A DNA stretch of 13,777 nt from Gemmatimonadota bacterium (GCA_947457715.1 CANGXK010000029.1:1-13777), one strand, 5' to 3'. Numbered from the stretch's first letter, positions 1 to 6,793 are shown. A program made the numbers and translations. Notes: generated by a model from the sequence alone, not told the origin.

Positions 1-966
1 TCGCTGTTCACGGTGGCGTCGCTTGCGGCCCTCGCGTCGCGCAGCTCGTGGACGCAGCTCACCGATCCCAACCCATGGGTGCGTGAGCAGATCGCGCTCG
101 GCGAAGAAACGGAAGTCACCTGGACGTCGAAGGACGGCAAGAAGGTGGGTGGTGTCCTGCTCAAGCCGGTCGGGTACACGCCGGGCAAGAAGTATCCGCT
201 GATCGTGGCCATTCATGGCGGTCCGGCGGCGGCCGATCAGCTGTCGTTCAACGGCGGTTACGGTGCGCAGGTGTACGCGGGGCAGGGCTGGGCGGTGCTG
301 ATGCCCAACTACCGCGGCTCCACGAACTACGGCGAAGCGCATAAGAACGGCATCGTCGGCAACTACTTCGAGCCGGGCTACAACGACATCATGACCGGCG
401 TCGATGCGCTCATCGCGCAGGGGCTCGTCGACGAGACCAAGATGGGCGTGCTGGGCTGGAGCGCCGGCGGCCACTGGAGCAACTGGATCCTCACGCACAC
501 CGATCGCTTCAAGGGCATCTCGAGCGGCGCCGGCACGTCGAACTGGATCTCGATGTACGCGCAGAGCGACGTGCAGCGGAACCGGCAGTACTATCTGGGC
601 AACAAGCTCCCGTACGACGACTTCGACGCGTACTGGAAGCAGTCGCCGATCAAGTACATCCGCAACGCGAAGACGCCCACGATGATCCACGTGGTCGAAG
701 GCGATCCGCGCGTGCCGAGCCCGCAGAGCGTCGAGCTGCACATGGGCCTCAAGCGCGTCGGCGTGCCGACCGAGCTGTTCATGTATCCGGGCGCCTCGCA
801 CGGCATTCCGGACGCCCGCAACCGGCTGGTGAAGAGCACCGCCGAGATGGCATGGATGAACTACTGGGTGCTGGGCAGCGGCCAGAAGTTCTCGTGGCGT
901 GAAGTGCTCGAGACGCTCGAGGATCCGAAGGCGGAGAAGAAGGTCGAGGTGAAGGGCATCAACTGA
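1..966 (+). CDS. S9 family peptidase (prolyl oligopeptidase type), C-terminal catalytic domain, 5' partial
   Basis: Serine peptidase of the S9 alpha/beta-hydrolase family, which cleaves short peptides, often after proline or as dipeptidyl or acyl-aminoacyl peptidases. The frame is open from base 1, so the N-terminal part (usually a beta-propeller) lies outside the window; 321 residues are visible. Counting from base 1, the oxyanion-region motif HGGP is at 72-75 and the nucleophile motif GWSAGG at 152-157 (Ser154). The Asp of EGDPRVP is Asp235 and the His of GASHGI is His267, so the catalytic triad is complete and correctly spaced. A charged Lys/Glu-rich tail follows the domain. The product is probably periplasmic or secreted, as is usual for this type, but any signal peptide is outside the window. 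The subfamily and substrate cannot be told from this part. The gene ends just before a large inverted repeat that probably terminates it. Confidence 0.95.
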   Translation, partial: SLFTVASLAALASRSSWTQLTDPNPWVREQIALGEETEVTWTSKDGKKVGGVLLKPVGYTPGKKYPLIVAIHGGPAAADQLSFNGGYGAQVYAGQGWAVLMPNYRGSTNYGEAHKNGIVGNYFEPGYNDIMTGVDALIAQGLVDETKMGVLGWSAGGHWSNWILTHTDRFKGISSGAGTSNWISMYAQSDVQRNRQYYLGNKLPYDDFDAYWKQSPIKYIRNAKTPTMIHVVEGDPRVPSPQSVELHMGLKRVGVPTELFMYPGASHGIPDARNRLVKSTAEMAWMNYWVLGSGQKFSWREVLETLEDPKAEKKVEVKGIN

Positions 967-987
967 CCGGCGCCGCCGTCTGACTGC

Positions 988-1081
988 AAACGATCACGCA
1001 GAGGCGCCGAGAACGCCGAGGCGCAGAGAAGATCGATTTTCTCTGCGCCTCTGCGTTCTCGGCGTCTCTGCGTTGTCGTTT
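988..1081. repeat. Large near-perfect inverted repeat between convergent genes; probable bidirectional terminator
   Basis: Two 47-base arms (988-1034 and 1035-1081) meet at the palindrome ATCGAT. 42 of 47 positions are Watson-Crick pairs. The five exceptions are 994/1075, 995/1074, 1004/1065, 1017/1052 and 1031/1038, and three of these would be G-U pairs in one or the other RNA strand. Each arm is itself built from degenerate 8-9 base units of the form CGCMGAGR: CGCAGAGG, CGCCGAGA, then ACGCCGAGG and CGCAGAGA. It lies between the stop of the S9 peptidase (966) and the stop of a leftward gene (1096), where a two-way transcription terminator would be expected. The internal repetition and the purine-rich unit suggest a dispersed genomic repeat that has been co-opted. 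No transposase or target-site duplication is visible. Confidence 0.8.
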
Positions 1082-1095
1082 CAAAATGCCAGCGA

Positions 1096-1941
1096 CTACG
1101 GGCACCCCTTGGCGACGATCGGGGCCGGGCACTCGCTGCCGTCGGCGGCGCAGAGTGCGGTGCGCATGATGAGGCGATCGGCGAAGCGGGTGATCGGGAA
1201 GCCGTCGTCGGGCAGGACATCGAGGGTGGGCCAGGCGCGCACAAGATTGGCCGTGATGCGCGCATGCTCACGCGGTGAGCGGATCGAGGGGCTCTTGGCG
1301 GTGCGGCGTAACTGCGCCAAGTCGAACATGAGCCAAGCGTTCTCGTCGGTGATTTCGCCCACGGCGTGCTCACTGCGCTCTTTCGCGTCGCCCTCGTGCA
1401 GGCGGACAGCGATGGCCAGCGCCGAGTTCAGCGTTGACATGGCGGCGGATTCCTGGCCGGCAGCCAGCTCCACGGCCGACATCCCCTGCAGGAAGTTCAC
1501 GCTCTCCCGCGTGATGGTACTGCCCACCGAGGGGACGTCGCCATAGGCCTTCACGAGCACCGCGCGGGCATCCGTGACCGCGTTGCGAGCCGACAGCAAG
1601 CGGACCAGCGCATCGGCACTGGACCGATCGCCCGGCGACGCCGCCGCGACGGCCTCACGAAGAATCCGGCTGGCGCTGTCGGCGCAGCCGCGGAGCATCC
1701 ACAGATCCGCCCGGCCACGCATGGTGGCCTGCTCGGTGGCGTAATCCCCAGCCGACCGCGCCGCAGCCCCCGCTTGCTCGAGGGTGCGCAGCGCGGAGTC
1801 GACCTGCCCACGCAGCGCGAGCGTGCGTCCGGCACGCCAGAACACGACCGCGTCGCCCGGCTGCGCGACGAGGTCGCCCGCCAGGACGCTCGTCAGGAAG
1901 GCGGCCGCAGCGAGCAGCGCTCGCACGGGAAGGCGGGTCAC
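1096..1941 (-). CDS. Secreted protein of unknown function with TPR-like helical repeats
   Basis: 281 residues, family not recognised. The first 26 or so residues form a typical Sec signal peptide: a basic start (MTRLPVR), a hydrophobic core rich in Ala/Leu, and a cleavage-like site near LVA/Q. The mature protein starts with alternating amphipathic helices (about residues 28-130, for example RAGRTLALRGQVDSALRTLE) that look like TPR or TPR-like repeats. The C-terminal third has Cys in the contexts TALCAADGSECPAP and AKGCP, possibly forming disulphides in the periplasm. The start is GTG at 1941. It overlaps the TGA stop of the upstream gene by four bases (GTGA), so translation is probably coupled. 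TPR-like folds usually mediate protein-protein contacts; a specific role cannot be given. It is the second gene of a leftward operon that ends at the large inverted repeat. Confidence 0.75.
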   Translation of the reverse strand: MTRLPVRALLAAAAFLTSVLAGDLVAQPGDAVVFWRAGRTLALRGQVDSALRTLEQAGAAARSAGDYATEQATMRGRADLWMLRGCADSASRILREAVAAASPGDRSSADALVRLLSARNAVTDARAVLVKAYGDVPSVGSTITRESVNFLQGMSAVELAAGQESAAMSTLNSALAIAVRLHEGDAKERSEHAVGEITDENAWLMFDLAQLRRTAKSPSIRSPREHARITANLVRAWPTLDVLPDDGFPITRFADRLIMRTALCAADGSECPAPIVAKGCP

Positions 1942-2339
1942 CCGATCACCAGCCCCGGAAGGGGCGAGGGGGCAGAGAGCGCGTCTTGAGCAGCCATGAG
2001 GACGGAGGCGGGCAGGGGTGAACCACCGGCCCGCTTGGCGGCTTCCACCACCAGCGAGAGTGCACGGGCCTGTGCCGCATACGCCGCAAGAAGAGCACCA
2101 CCGGCACCGGGAATCGCCACGATGTCCTGGGCGAGCTCGTCGAGATGACGGAGGAGCGCGCTGCCGTTCGACGCCTCGGCAGGACTCGTCGCCTCACGAT
2201 CGCCGCCCACGTCCTGCGTGGCGCTCTCCCCCCAGAATCCAGAAAATGCCGACGCCGAGAGGGCTTCCTGCACCCGACCGTTGCTCGACGCCAGGACGGC
2301 CAAACGGCGCCGCGCCACCTGCGATGACTCAAATCCCAC
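1938..2339 (-). CDS. Small hypothetical protein, Ala-rich and helical, first gene of a two-gene operon
   Basis: 133 residues, not recognised. I chose the GTG start at 2339 because CGGAG lies seven bases upstream of it. Translation upstream of this point becomes low-complexity Arg/Ser/Pro sequence that looks like the shadow of the opposite strand. There is no signal peptide. Residues 5-30 and 60-125 are predicted helical and Ala/Leu-rich, with a Gly/Pro hinge around 77-81 (IPGAGG). A polar linker with Gly, Asp, Glu and Ser (about 33-58) separates the two parts. The stop overlaps the GTG start of the downstream secreted TPR-like protein by four bases, a strong sign that the two are translated together. 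The product is probably cytoplasmic, while its partner is exported. Amphipathicity could indicate a membrane-associated or oligomeric helical protein, but this is a guess. Confidence 0.65.
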   Translation of the reverse strand: MGFESSQVARRRLAVLASSNGRVQEALSASAFSGFWGESATQDVGGDREATSPAEASNGSALLRHLDELAQDIVAIPGAGGALLAAYAAQARALSLVVEAAKRAGGSPLPASVLMAAQDALSAPSPLPGLVIG

Positions 2340-2682
2340 GCGAAATCTCCGGAAAGTGCCGTCCGTCAGCGGTTTACGCGGGGTTTGCCCGAGTTGGCTC
2401 TTGACAGGAACGGACCAGCTACATAAATGCGACAGTGGTGGCGTTGCGGTGCAGACGGGATAACCGCATGCTATGGCGTTGCTTACTGCAGTTGCTTCGT
2501 GGTTCGGCGGTTTTCGGGTGCCGAACGGGCACCTAGGACCGCGTCGGCGCGGAGCCGAACGGTTCCGATCGGTCACCCGGTCGTCGCCGGCATGTGCTTC
2601 GATCAGAGGTCTGCGGCCTGTTCCGACACCACGTCGGGTGGCGGACAGGGTACGGTTCGAGCGCTCCCGTGGAGGAGGCTGA
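2340..2682. other. Divergent intergenic region (343 bp) with a possible promoter and a small hairpin
   Basis: No convincing gene is present: short open frames here have shadow-like composition and no ribosome-binding site. The region separates a leftward operon (start at 2339) from a rightward gene (start at 2683) and must hold promoters for both. A perfect TTGACA is at 2401-2406, with CATAAA at 2422-2427 (15-base spacer) or ATAAAT at 2423-2428 (16-base spacer), giving a weak rightward sigma70-like promoter. A 6-bp stem GGTGCC/GGCACC with a five-base loop lies at 2517-2533. If the promoter is real, the transcript would have a leader of about 240 bases. No known riboswitch class is recognised in it. 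Confidence 0.4.
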
Positions 2683-3624
2683 ATGCACGTCCTCACCCCA
2701 GCAGCTGCACGTGATCTTGCGGCGAGGGATCTGGCGGAACTGGCCAGAACCGCACTCGACGACCACTGGGCCGTCGCCGCGATTGCGGGCGAGCGGCGGG
2801 CGTTGCTGCTGGAGCGGGCGGATGCCGCCGCGCTTCGCCCGGGCGACGGGCTTGGCGAGCCGATCGCCGACGGCTTGGCCCTGCTCGGCACCGCGTACGA
2901 ACTGGCGGCGCTCGGACAGCTCGACGCAGCCTTGCAACCCGCCCCGAGTGCGGGACGGGATCTCGCGCAGGCGGTGCTGGCGCTGGGCGCGGCTCGGGCC
3001 TTCCGCTGCGCGGCAGCGCTCCGGCCCCCCACCGACGATGGCGAGTCCGCCGTGAAGTGGGCGCTCAAGCTGGGCGCCCTTGCCTTGGTGTCCCGACAGA
3101 CGGACGCCTACCTCCGTTGGTGGGAGGTGCGGAATCAGGTCGCCGAGACTGTGCAGCAGGCAGCCCTGCGCCTCGAGCACGAGCCGTGGGAAGCATACGC
3201 GCGCGGAACGCTCTGGATGGCGTGGCTGGGGCTGCTGGGCGCGCCCGTGGCCACGCACGCCGAGAGCGCCGCGGTGGAGCTGCCGATGCTGTCGGCCACG
3301 CGAAGTCGCTTGGCCGCCTTCCGTGAGCGGCGCGCCGACCACGAGGTGCCCGGTGAGGGGCCGCTCCTGAATACGGCCGCGCTGCGCGCCCGCATGACCG
3401 AGTTCGCGATCCGTCATCTGGCGGACGCGACCGAGTTGCTCACGGTGGCCGTGCTGCGTCGGACGCTGCCCGATGTGTCGGGCGAATTCAAGCTGCATCT
3501 GAGCGCGGCGCGCTCCGCCATGGCTGGCGATCATGGGCACGATATCTTGCTGGCGTGGCTGCAAGCGGCCGGCGTTACGCTGGCCGGCGGCGTGACCGCC
3601 CAGCTAGAACTCCCCGGATTCTAG
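2683..3624 (+). CDS. Hypothetical protein, Ala/Leu-rich, all-helical
   Basis: 313 residues, not recognised. The start is well supported: GGAGGAGG at 2671-2678 ends four bases before the ATG. Most codons end in G or C, as in neighbouring genes, which marks this strand as the coding one although the opposite strand also has a long open frame. The protein is almost entirely predicted helix and rich in Ala, Leu and Arg, without a signal peptide or clear membrane segment. Landmarks are an Ala/Leu region at 60-110, a Trp/Arg-rich segment around YLRWWEVRNQ (about 143-152), WMAWLGLLG near 177-185, and a C-terminal helical part (about 235-300). No catalytic or nucleotide-binding motif is visible. It is transcribed away from the unknown operon on its left. 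Its 3' end overlaps the end of the leftward gene at 3575-4126 by 50 bp. Confidence 0.75.
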   Translation: MHVLTPAAARDLAARDLAELARTALDDHWAVAAIAGERRALLLERADAAALRPGDGLGEPIADGLALLGTAYELAALGQLDAALQPAPSAGRDLAQAVLALGAARAFRCAAALRPPTDDGESAVKWALKLGALALVSRQTDAYLRWWEVRNQVAETVQQAALRLEHEPWEAYARGTLWMAWLGLLGAPVATHAESAAVELPMLSATRSRLAAFRERRADHEVPGEGPLLNTAALRARMTEFAIRHLADATELLTVAVLRRTLPDVSGEFKLHLSAARSAMAGDHGHDILLAWLQAAGVTLAGGVTAQLELPGF

Positions 3625-4126
3625 TCCGGGCACTGCGCGGCGTGTCCGAGGAGGCGCGCCACACGCGATACACGCGGCGTCCGCTGCTGCCCACCGGGAA
3701 GGCGATCCGGCCCACTCCGATCGGAAGGATGTCGGCCATCAGAGCCCCAAGGGCCAAGCGCGTCGCGTCGTCGGACGCCGGCTCGGACGCTTCCGTCTCG
3801 ATCCGATACCAGGCCGTTCCCGACGGCCCCTCCACGCAGATCCAATACTGGTCGTCGCTGCACCAGAATGCGGTGGTCCGTCCCCCCTCCATGCCGATGT
3901 GGATAGGCAAAGATGTGAGCGGGGCCGGATCGATGGTGCCCGTGGGGGCACTGGAGGCGACGACATACATGGCGTGTTCCGGGAAAGGCAGAAACGTGAG
4001 CAGCAGCTTTTGAACTTGCGTCAGATCAGCGGTGGGCGGTGATGTTATGAGAATCCAGGCGCCCGCGCAATATGAGGGTATGAGGCTAAGTTGTTGATAT
4101 GATTGTGGATATACGTTGAAAGGCAT
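3575..4126 (-). CDS. Hypothetical protein, overlapping its convergent neighbour
   Basis: 183 residues, not recognised. G/C-ending codons through the body (for example FWCSDDQYWICVEGPSGTAWYR, split between about residues 89 and 111) and mixed hydrophobic composition support a real gene. The body looks like a small alpha/beta fold with aromatic beta-strands and a helix near 118-130. The final 17 residues are Arg-rich and are read from sequence antisense to the end of the 2683-3624 gene. The only usable start is ATG at 4126; there is no obvious Shine-Dalgarno sequence and no other in-frame ATG, GTG or TTG until about residue 50. The first 25 codons are much more AT-rich than the rest. The start codon touches a perfect DnaA box (4126-4134) and another near-box lies inside the first codons, so transcription could respond to DnaA. 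The start is less certain than the body. Confidence 0.6.
   Translation of the reverse strand: MPFNVYPQSYQQLSLIPSYCAGAWILITSPPTADLTQVQKLLLTFLPFPEHAMYVVASSAPTGTIDPAPLTSLPIHIGMEGGRTTAFWCSDDQYWICVEGPSGTAWYRIETEASEPASDDATRLALGALMADILPIGVGRIAFPVGSSGRRVYRVWRASSDTPRSARTRIRGVLAGRSRRRPA
3613..3630. terminator. Short stem-loop at the end of the 2683-3624 gene
   Basis: CCCGGA (3613-3618) pairs with TCCGGG (3625-3630) around the six-base loop TTCTAG, which contains the TAG stop codon at 3622-3624. There is no T run after it, so it would be a weak terminator at best. It also lies within the coding sequence of the convergent gene (3575-4126). Confidence 0.2.
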
Positions 4127-4239
4127 GTGGATAACCCGCTAAGTGCTGCTCGGCAGGGGAGATCGCCCTGGTCCTCCTGTGGATAAGTGGATCCGTGATC
4201 CTCTGCCAGTTTGCGGTCTTGCGGACCGATTTTCCCACA
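4104..4239. other. DnaA-box cluster in AT-richer DNA; candidate replication origin or DnaA-regulated region
   Basis: The consensus DnaA box is TTATCCACA, complement TGTGGATAA. Perfect copies lie at 4126-4134 and 4178-4186. A copy with one mismatch, TGTGGATAT, is at 4104-4112. All three point the same way. Start-to-start distances are 22 and 52 bases, close to two and five helical turns. A weaker opposite-strand-type site, TTTCCCACA (two mismatches), is at 4231-4239. The flanks at 4085-4115 and 4230-4290 are AT-richer than this GC-rich window, as expected of an unwinding element. The rest of the 4127-4415 intergenic region has no gene that I believe. It has a small stem CGGTC/GACCG (4214-4228) followed by a short T run. 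There is no dnaA, dnaN, gyrB, rpmH or parAB gene in the window, so an origin is only one possibility. Confidence 0.45.
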
Positions 4240-4415
4240 TTAGGCATTATCACAAAAGTGCTGTTTTGTTGTTTGCTCACACATCTCTCTCGCCGGATTC
4301 CCCGCGGTTCCCGCGCGATCGGCCGTTTCCGGGACGACGCACACGGGGCCATGGCGGACTCGCTGACTTTGGCGCATTCTCCCGTGATCACGCGCCCCTC
4401 ATCAGGAGTTCATAC

Positions 4416-5339
4416 GTGTCGATGGAACCACGGATCGGATTGCTCGTTGGCCGGGAATGGTCGTTCCCGCCTGCCTTTCTCGAAGCGGTGGCTCGCCGCC
4501 AGTCCGGCGTGACCGCCGACTACATCACGCTCGACGCGACGCGGATGGGGCAGGACGTCCCGTATTCGCTCATCATCGACCGCATCTCGCATGAGGTCGG
4601 CTTCTACCGGACCTTCCTCAAGCACGCGACCCGCATGGGGACGACGGTCGTCAACAATCCGTTCATGTGGTCGGCCGACGACAAGTTCTACGATGCCACG
4701 GTGGCGATCCAGAACGGCGTCGCGCACCCCAAGACCATGGTCCTGCCCAACAAGGACTACATCCCGGGGATCTCCCACACCGAGTCGCTGCGCAACCTGG
4801 CCTACCCGCTCGACTGGAAGGGCGTCGCCGAATACATCGGGTTCCCCTGCGTCCTCAAGGACGCCCACGGCGGTGGCTGGCGCGACGTGTACATCTGCGA
4901 GACCATGGAGGAGCTGATCCACCACTACAACCACAGTGGATTGCTCACGATGGTCGTGCAGGAGTTCATCAAGTGGGACGCCTACGTGCGCTGCATGGCC
5001 CTCGGACGCGAAGAAGTCCTGCCGATGCCGTACGACCCCGGCGAGCGCCGGTACATCCCGGATCCGGGCTATCTGGGCAAGGAGCTCGAAGCGCGCTGCA
5101 TCAAGGACTCGCTGACGCTCTGCAACGCCCTCGGCTACGACATGAATACCGTCGAGTTCGCCGTGAAGGATGGCATTCCCTACGCCATCGACTTCATGAA
5201 CCCGGCCCCCGACATGGACATCTACTCACTCACGCCGACCTACTTCGAATGGGTGGTGGAGCACATGGCGGACCTCGCGATCAAGCTGGCGACGGCGCCG
5301 CGAAAGGCGCCGAGTGGCGTGGCGATTGGCGAGAAGTAG
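4416..5339 (+). CDS. RimK-like ATP-grasp amide/peptide ligase
   Basis: 307 residues. ATP-grasp enzymes activate a carboxylate as an acyl phosphate and join it to an amine. I chose GTG at 4416 because AGGAG (4404-4408) lies seven bases upstream; ATG at 4422 is the alternative. Family-like features in order are: an N-terminal pre-ATP domain (about 1-75); NNPFMWSADDK at 80-90, like the conserved Asn-Pro/Lys segment before the grasp; the ATP-lysine strand and glycine-rich loop FPCVLKDAHGGGWRDV at 143-158 (Lys148); the adenine-side strand VVQEFIKWDAYVR at 180-192; and the metal site with Glu247, Asp259 and Asn262 in TVEFAV and AIDFMNP. All key elements are present. It precedes a second ATP-grasp enzyme, a gamma-glutamyl hydrolase and a GCS2 ligase on the same strand, so it probably adds one residue to a shared small peptide. 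The substrate is unknown. Confidence 0.85.
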   Translation: MSMEPRIGLLVGREWSFPPAFLEAVARRQSGVTADYITLDATRMGQDVPYSLIIDRISHEVGFYRTFLKHATRMGTTVVNNPFMWSADDKFYDATVAIQNGVAHPKTMVLPNKDYIPGISHTESLRNLAYPLDWKGVAEYIGFPCVLKDAHGGGWRDVYICETMEELIHHYNHSGLLTMVVQEFIKWDAYVRCMALGREEVLPMPYDPGERRYIPDPGYLGKELEARCIKDSLTLCNALGYDMNTVEFAVKDGIPYAIDFMNPAPDMDIYSLTPTYFEWVVEHMADLAIKLATAPRKAPSGVAIGEK

Positions 5340-5343
5340 AGGG

Positions 5344-5378
5344 AGGGAGTCGGGAGCACCCCCGACTCCCGACTCCCT
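5344..5378 (+). terminator. 13-bp perfect GC-rich hairpin after the first ATP-grasp gene
   Basis: AGGGAGTCGGGAG (5344-5356) pairs perfectly with CTCCCGACTCCCT (5366-5378) across a nine-base loop. The right side holds two overlapping copies of CCCGACTCCC (5361-5370 and 5368-5377, period seven), so a second 10-bp pairing register is possible. It starts four bases after the TAG stop of the ATP-grasp ligase and is followed by a moderately T-rich stretch ending TTGTTTGT (5390-5397). This suits partial termination or mRNA 3'-end protection between the first ligase and the following three genes. The next start codon is at 5441. The 7-base periodicity could also mark a dispersed repeat. Confidence 0.6.
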
Positions 5379-5440
5379 ACGCCTTACTGTTGTTTGTACA
5401 CGACGGCTTCTTCGCTGATCACAAATCTTATCGACAGCTT

Positions 5441-6793
5441 ATGTCCACATCCGCGATTGCGCGGTACCACGAGGCACTGCAGGATCACGCGATCGCGCAG
5501 GCCAGCGCCGACGTCCTGGATCGGCAGCTGCGCCATGACGGGCTCTTCTTTGGGGAGCGCCCGTTGTGCAGTGTCCTGCGTCCACGTTTCCTCAGCCTCG
5601 GCCAATACAGGCAGCTGGCCACCGCCTGCGCCCTGGTCGGCTCGGCCTTCGAAAAGGTCCGGGTGGCCGCCATGGCGGACTCGGCCTTACGCGCTCAGTT
5701 CGGGCTGACGGCGTGGGAAGAGCAGCTCATCCACGCCGACCCCGGCTTCGATGTCGCCAGCCCGACCTCCCGCCTCGATGCGTTTTTCGCGGAAGGGGAG
5801 GGCGGCCTCAAGTTCACGGAGTACAACGCCGAAACCCCGGCCGGGGCGGCGTACAATGACGCCCTCTCGCGCGCCTTCCTGTCGTTGCCGGTGATGCATG
5901 AGTTCAGCCGGACGCACATGGCGGTGCCGCTGCCCGCCGCGCCGTCGGTCGTGCACGCGCTGCTCAACGCCTACTACCATTGGCGCGGCGTGCGGGAAGC
6001 GCCAACGATCGTGATTCTCGATTGGAACGAAGTGCCCACGCACAGCGAGTTCGTGCTCTTCGAGCGCGAGTTCCGGGCGCTCGGTATCGACGCCTTCATC
6101 GGTGACCCGCGTGACGCCGAGTTTACGAACGGCAAGCTGATGATCGGCGGCCGGCACGTCACGCTGATCTATAAGCGCGTGCTGATCGATGAACTCGTTA
6201 CCCGGACCGGGCTCGATTCGCCTGTGGTGCGAGCTGTGCGGGAGGGTGCGGTGTGCATGGTTAACCCATTTCGATGCAAGATGTTACATAAGAAGGCCTC
6301 ACTTGCCGTGTTAAGTGATGAACGGCAGGCGTCGCTCCTCACCGCCAACGAATCCGCGGCCGTCGCTGCCCACGTTCCGTGGACACGTGTGGTGGAGGCG
6401 CGACACACGCAGTATAGCGCCAGTAAGGTGGATCTCCTGGAATTCATCGCCGCCAACCGCGCCACGCTCGTGCTCAAGCCCAACGATGAGTACGGCGGCA
6501 AGGGGATCGTGCTCGGTTGGACGGTAAATGACACCGAGTGGGAAGCGGCCATCCAGACGGCCCTTGCCGAGCCATATATCGTGCAGAAGCGGGTCGAGGT
6601 GCCAAGCGAACTGTGGCCGGAATGGACCGGCGGGTCGCTCCATCTCGGCGAACGGATGCTCGACACGGCCCCGTTTCTCGCCGACGGCATGACGATGTCC
6701 GGGTGCCTCACCCGCATTGCGACCGATCCGCTGCTCAACGTCACCGCCGGTGGTGGCTCAAACGTTCCTACTTTTCTCGTCGAATCACGCTGA
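5441..6793 (+). CDS. Circularly permuted ATP-grasp ligase (glutathionylspermidine synthase/COG2308-like)
   Basis: 450 residues, a carboxylate-amine ligase of the permuted ATP-grasp group. Recognisable segments are FTEYNAETPAGAAYND at 125-140, LIYKRVLIDEL at 242-252, NPFRCKMLHKKA at 275-286 (with conserved Lys/Arg), VLKPNDEYGGKGIVLG at 344-359 (nucleotide-binding lysine and glycine-rich loop), VQKRVEVP at 381-388, and a C-terminal CLTRIA...LLNVTAGGGSNVP at about 422-443, the conserved metal/phosphate end of this family. ATG at 5441 is the likely start, although no clear Shine-Dalgarno precedes it; a TTG near 5390 is less likely. The stop shares one base with the next start (TGATG at 6791-6795), showing translational coupling to the gamma-glutamyl hydrolase. 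It probably forms an amide on a small peptide or conjugate together with the neighbouring ligases. Several TTA and other AT-rich codons near 6240-6330 are unusual for this window. Confidence 0.85.
   Translation: MSTSAIARYHEALQDHAIAQASADVLDRQLRHDGLFFGERPLCSVLRPRFLSLGQYRQLATACALVGSAFEKVRVAAMADSALRAQFGLTAWEEQLIHADPGFDVASPTSRLDAFFAEGEGGLKFTEYNAETPAGAAYNDALSRAFLSLPVMHEFSRTHMAVPLPAAPSVVHALLNAYYHWRGVREAPTIVILDWNEVPTHSEFVLFEREFRALGIDAFIGDPRDAEFTNGKLMIGGRHVTLIYKRVLIDELVTRTGLDSPVVRAVREGAVCMVNPFRCKMLHKKASLAVLSDERQASLLTANESAAVAAHVPWTRVVEARHTQYSASKVDLLEFIAANRATLVLKPNDEYGGKGIVLGWTVNDTEWEAAIQTALAEPYIVQKRVEVPSELWPEWTGGSLHLGERMLDTAPFLADGMTMSGCLTRIATDPLLNVTAGGGSNVPTFLVESR

Noticed and set aside
988..1081. Insertion-sequence or MITE ends
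   Set aside because: The palindrome has no internal space, no transposase and no visible target-site duplication. I keep it as a repeat and probable terminator only.
861..1546. Open frames on both strands crossing the large inverted repeat
   Set aside because: They overlap confidently assigned genes, have shadow composition and lack ribosome-binding sites.
2427..2714. Small rightward open frames in the divergent intergenic region
   Set aside because: Arg/Ser/Cys-rich composition, no Shine-Dalgarno, and one runs out of frame into the start of the real gene at 2683.
2340..3068. N-terminal extension of the 1938-2339 gene
   Set aside because: Frame is open, but the translation upstream of GTG 2339 is Ser/Arg/Pro low-complexity shadow sequence antisense to another gene, and GTG 2339 has its own ribosome-binding site.
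2533..3564. Long open frame of 343 codons on the minus strand
   Set aside because: It is antisense to the 2683-3624 gene, which has a perfect Shine-Dalgarno and G/C-ending codons. The minus product is low-complexity, rich in Arg, Gln, Gly and His.
4143..4415. N-terminal extension of the first ATP-grasp gene
   Set aside because: The sequence upstream of GTG 4416 is not protein-like, it crosses DnaA boxes, and AGGAG is correctly placed for 4416.
4667..5440. N-terminal extension of the permuted ATP-grasp gene giving 708 residues
   Set aside because: The extra residues are an out-of-frame reading of the upstream ATP-grasp gene plus the hairpin. Homology-like sequence starts at about 5441.
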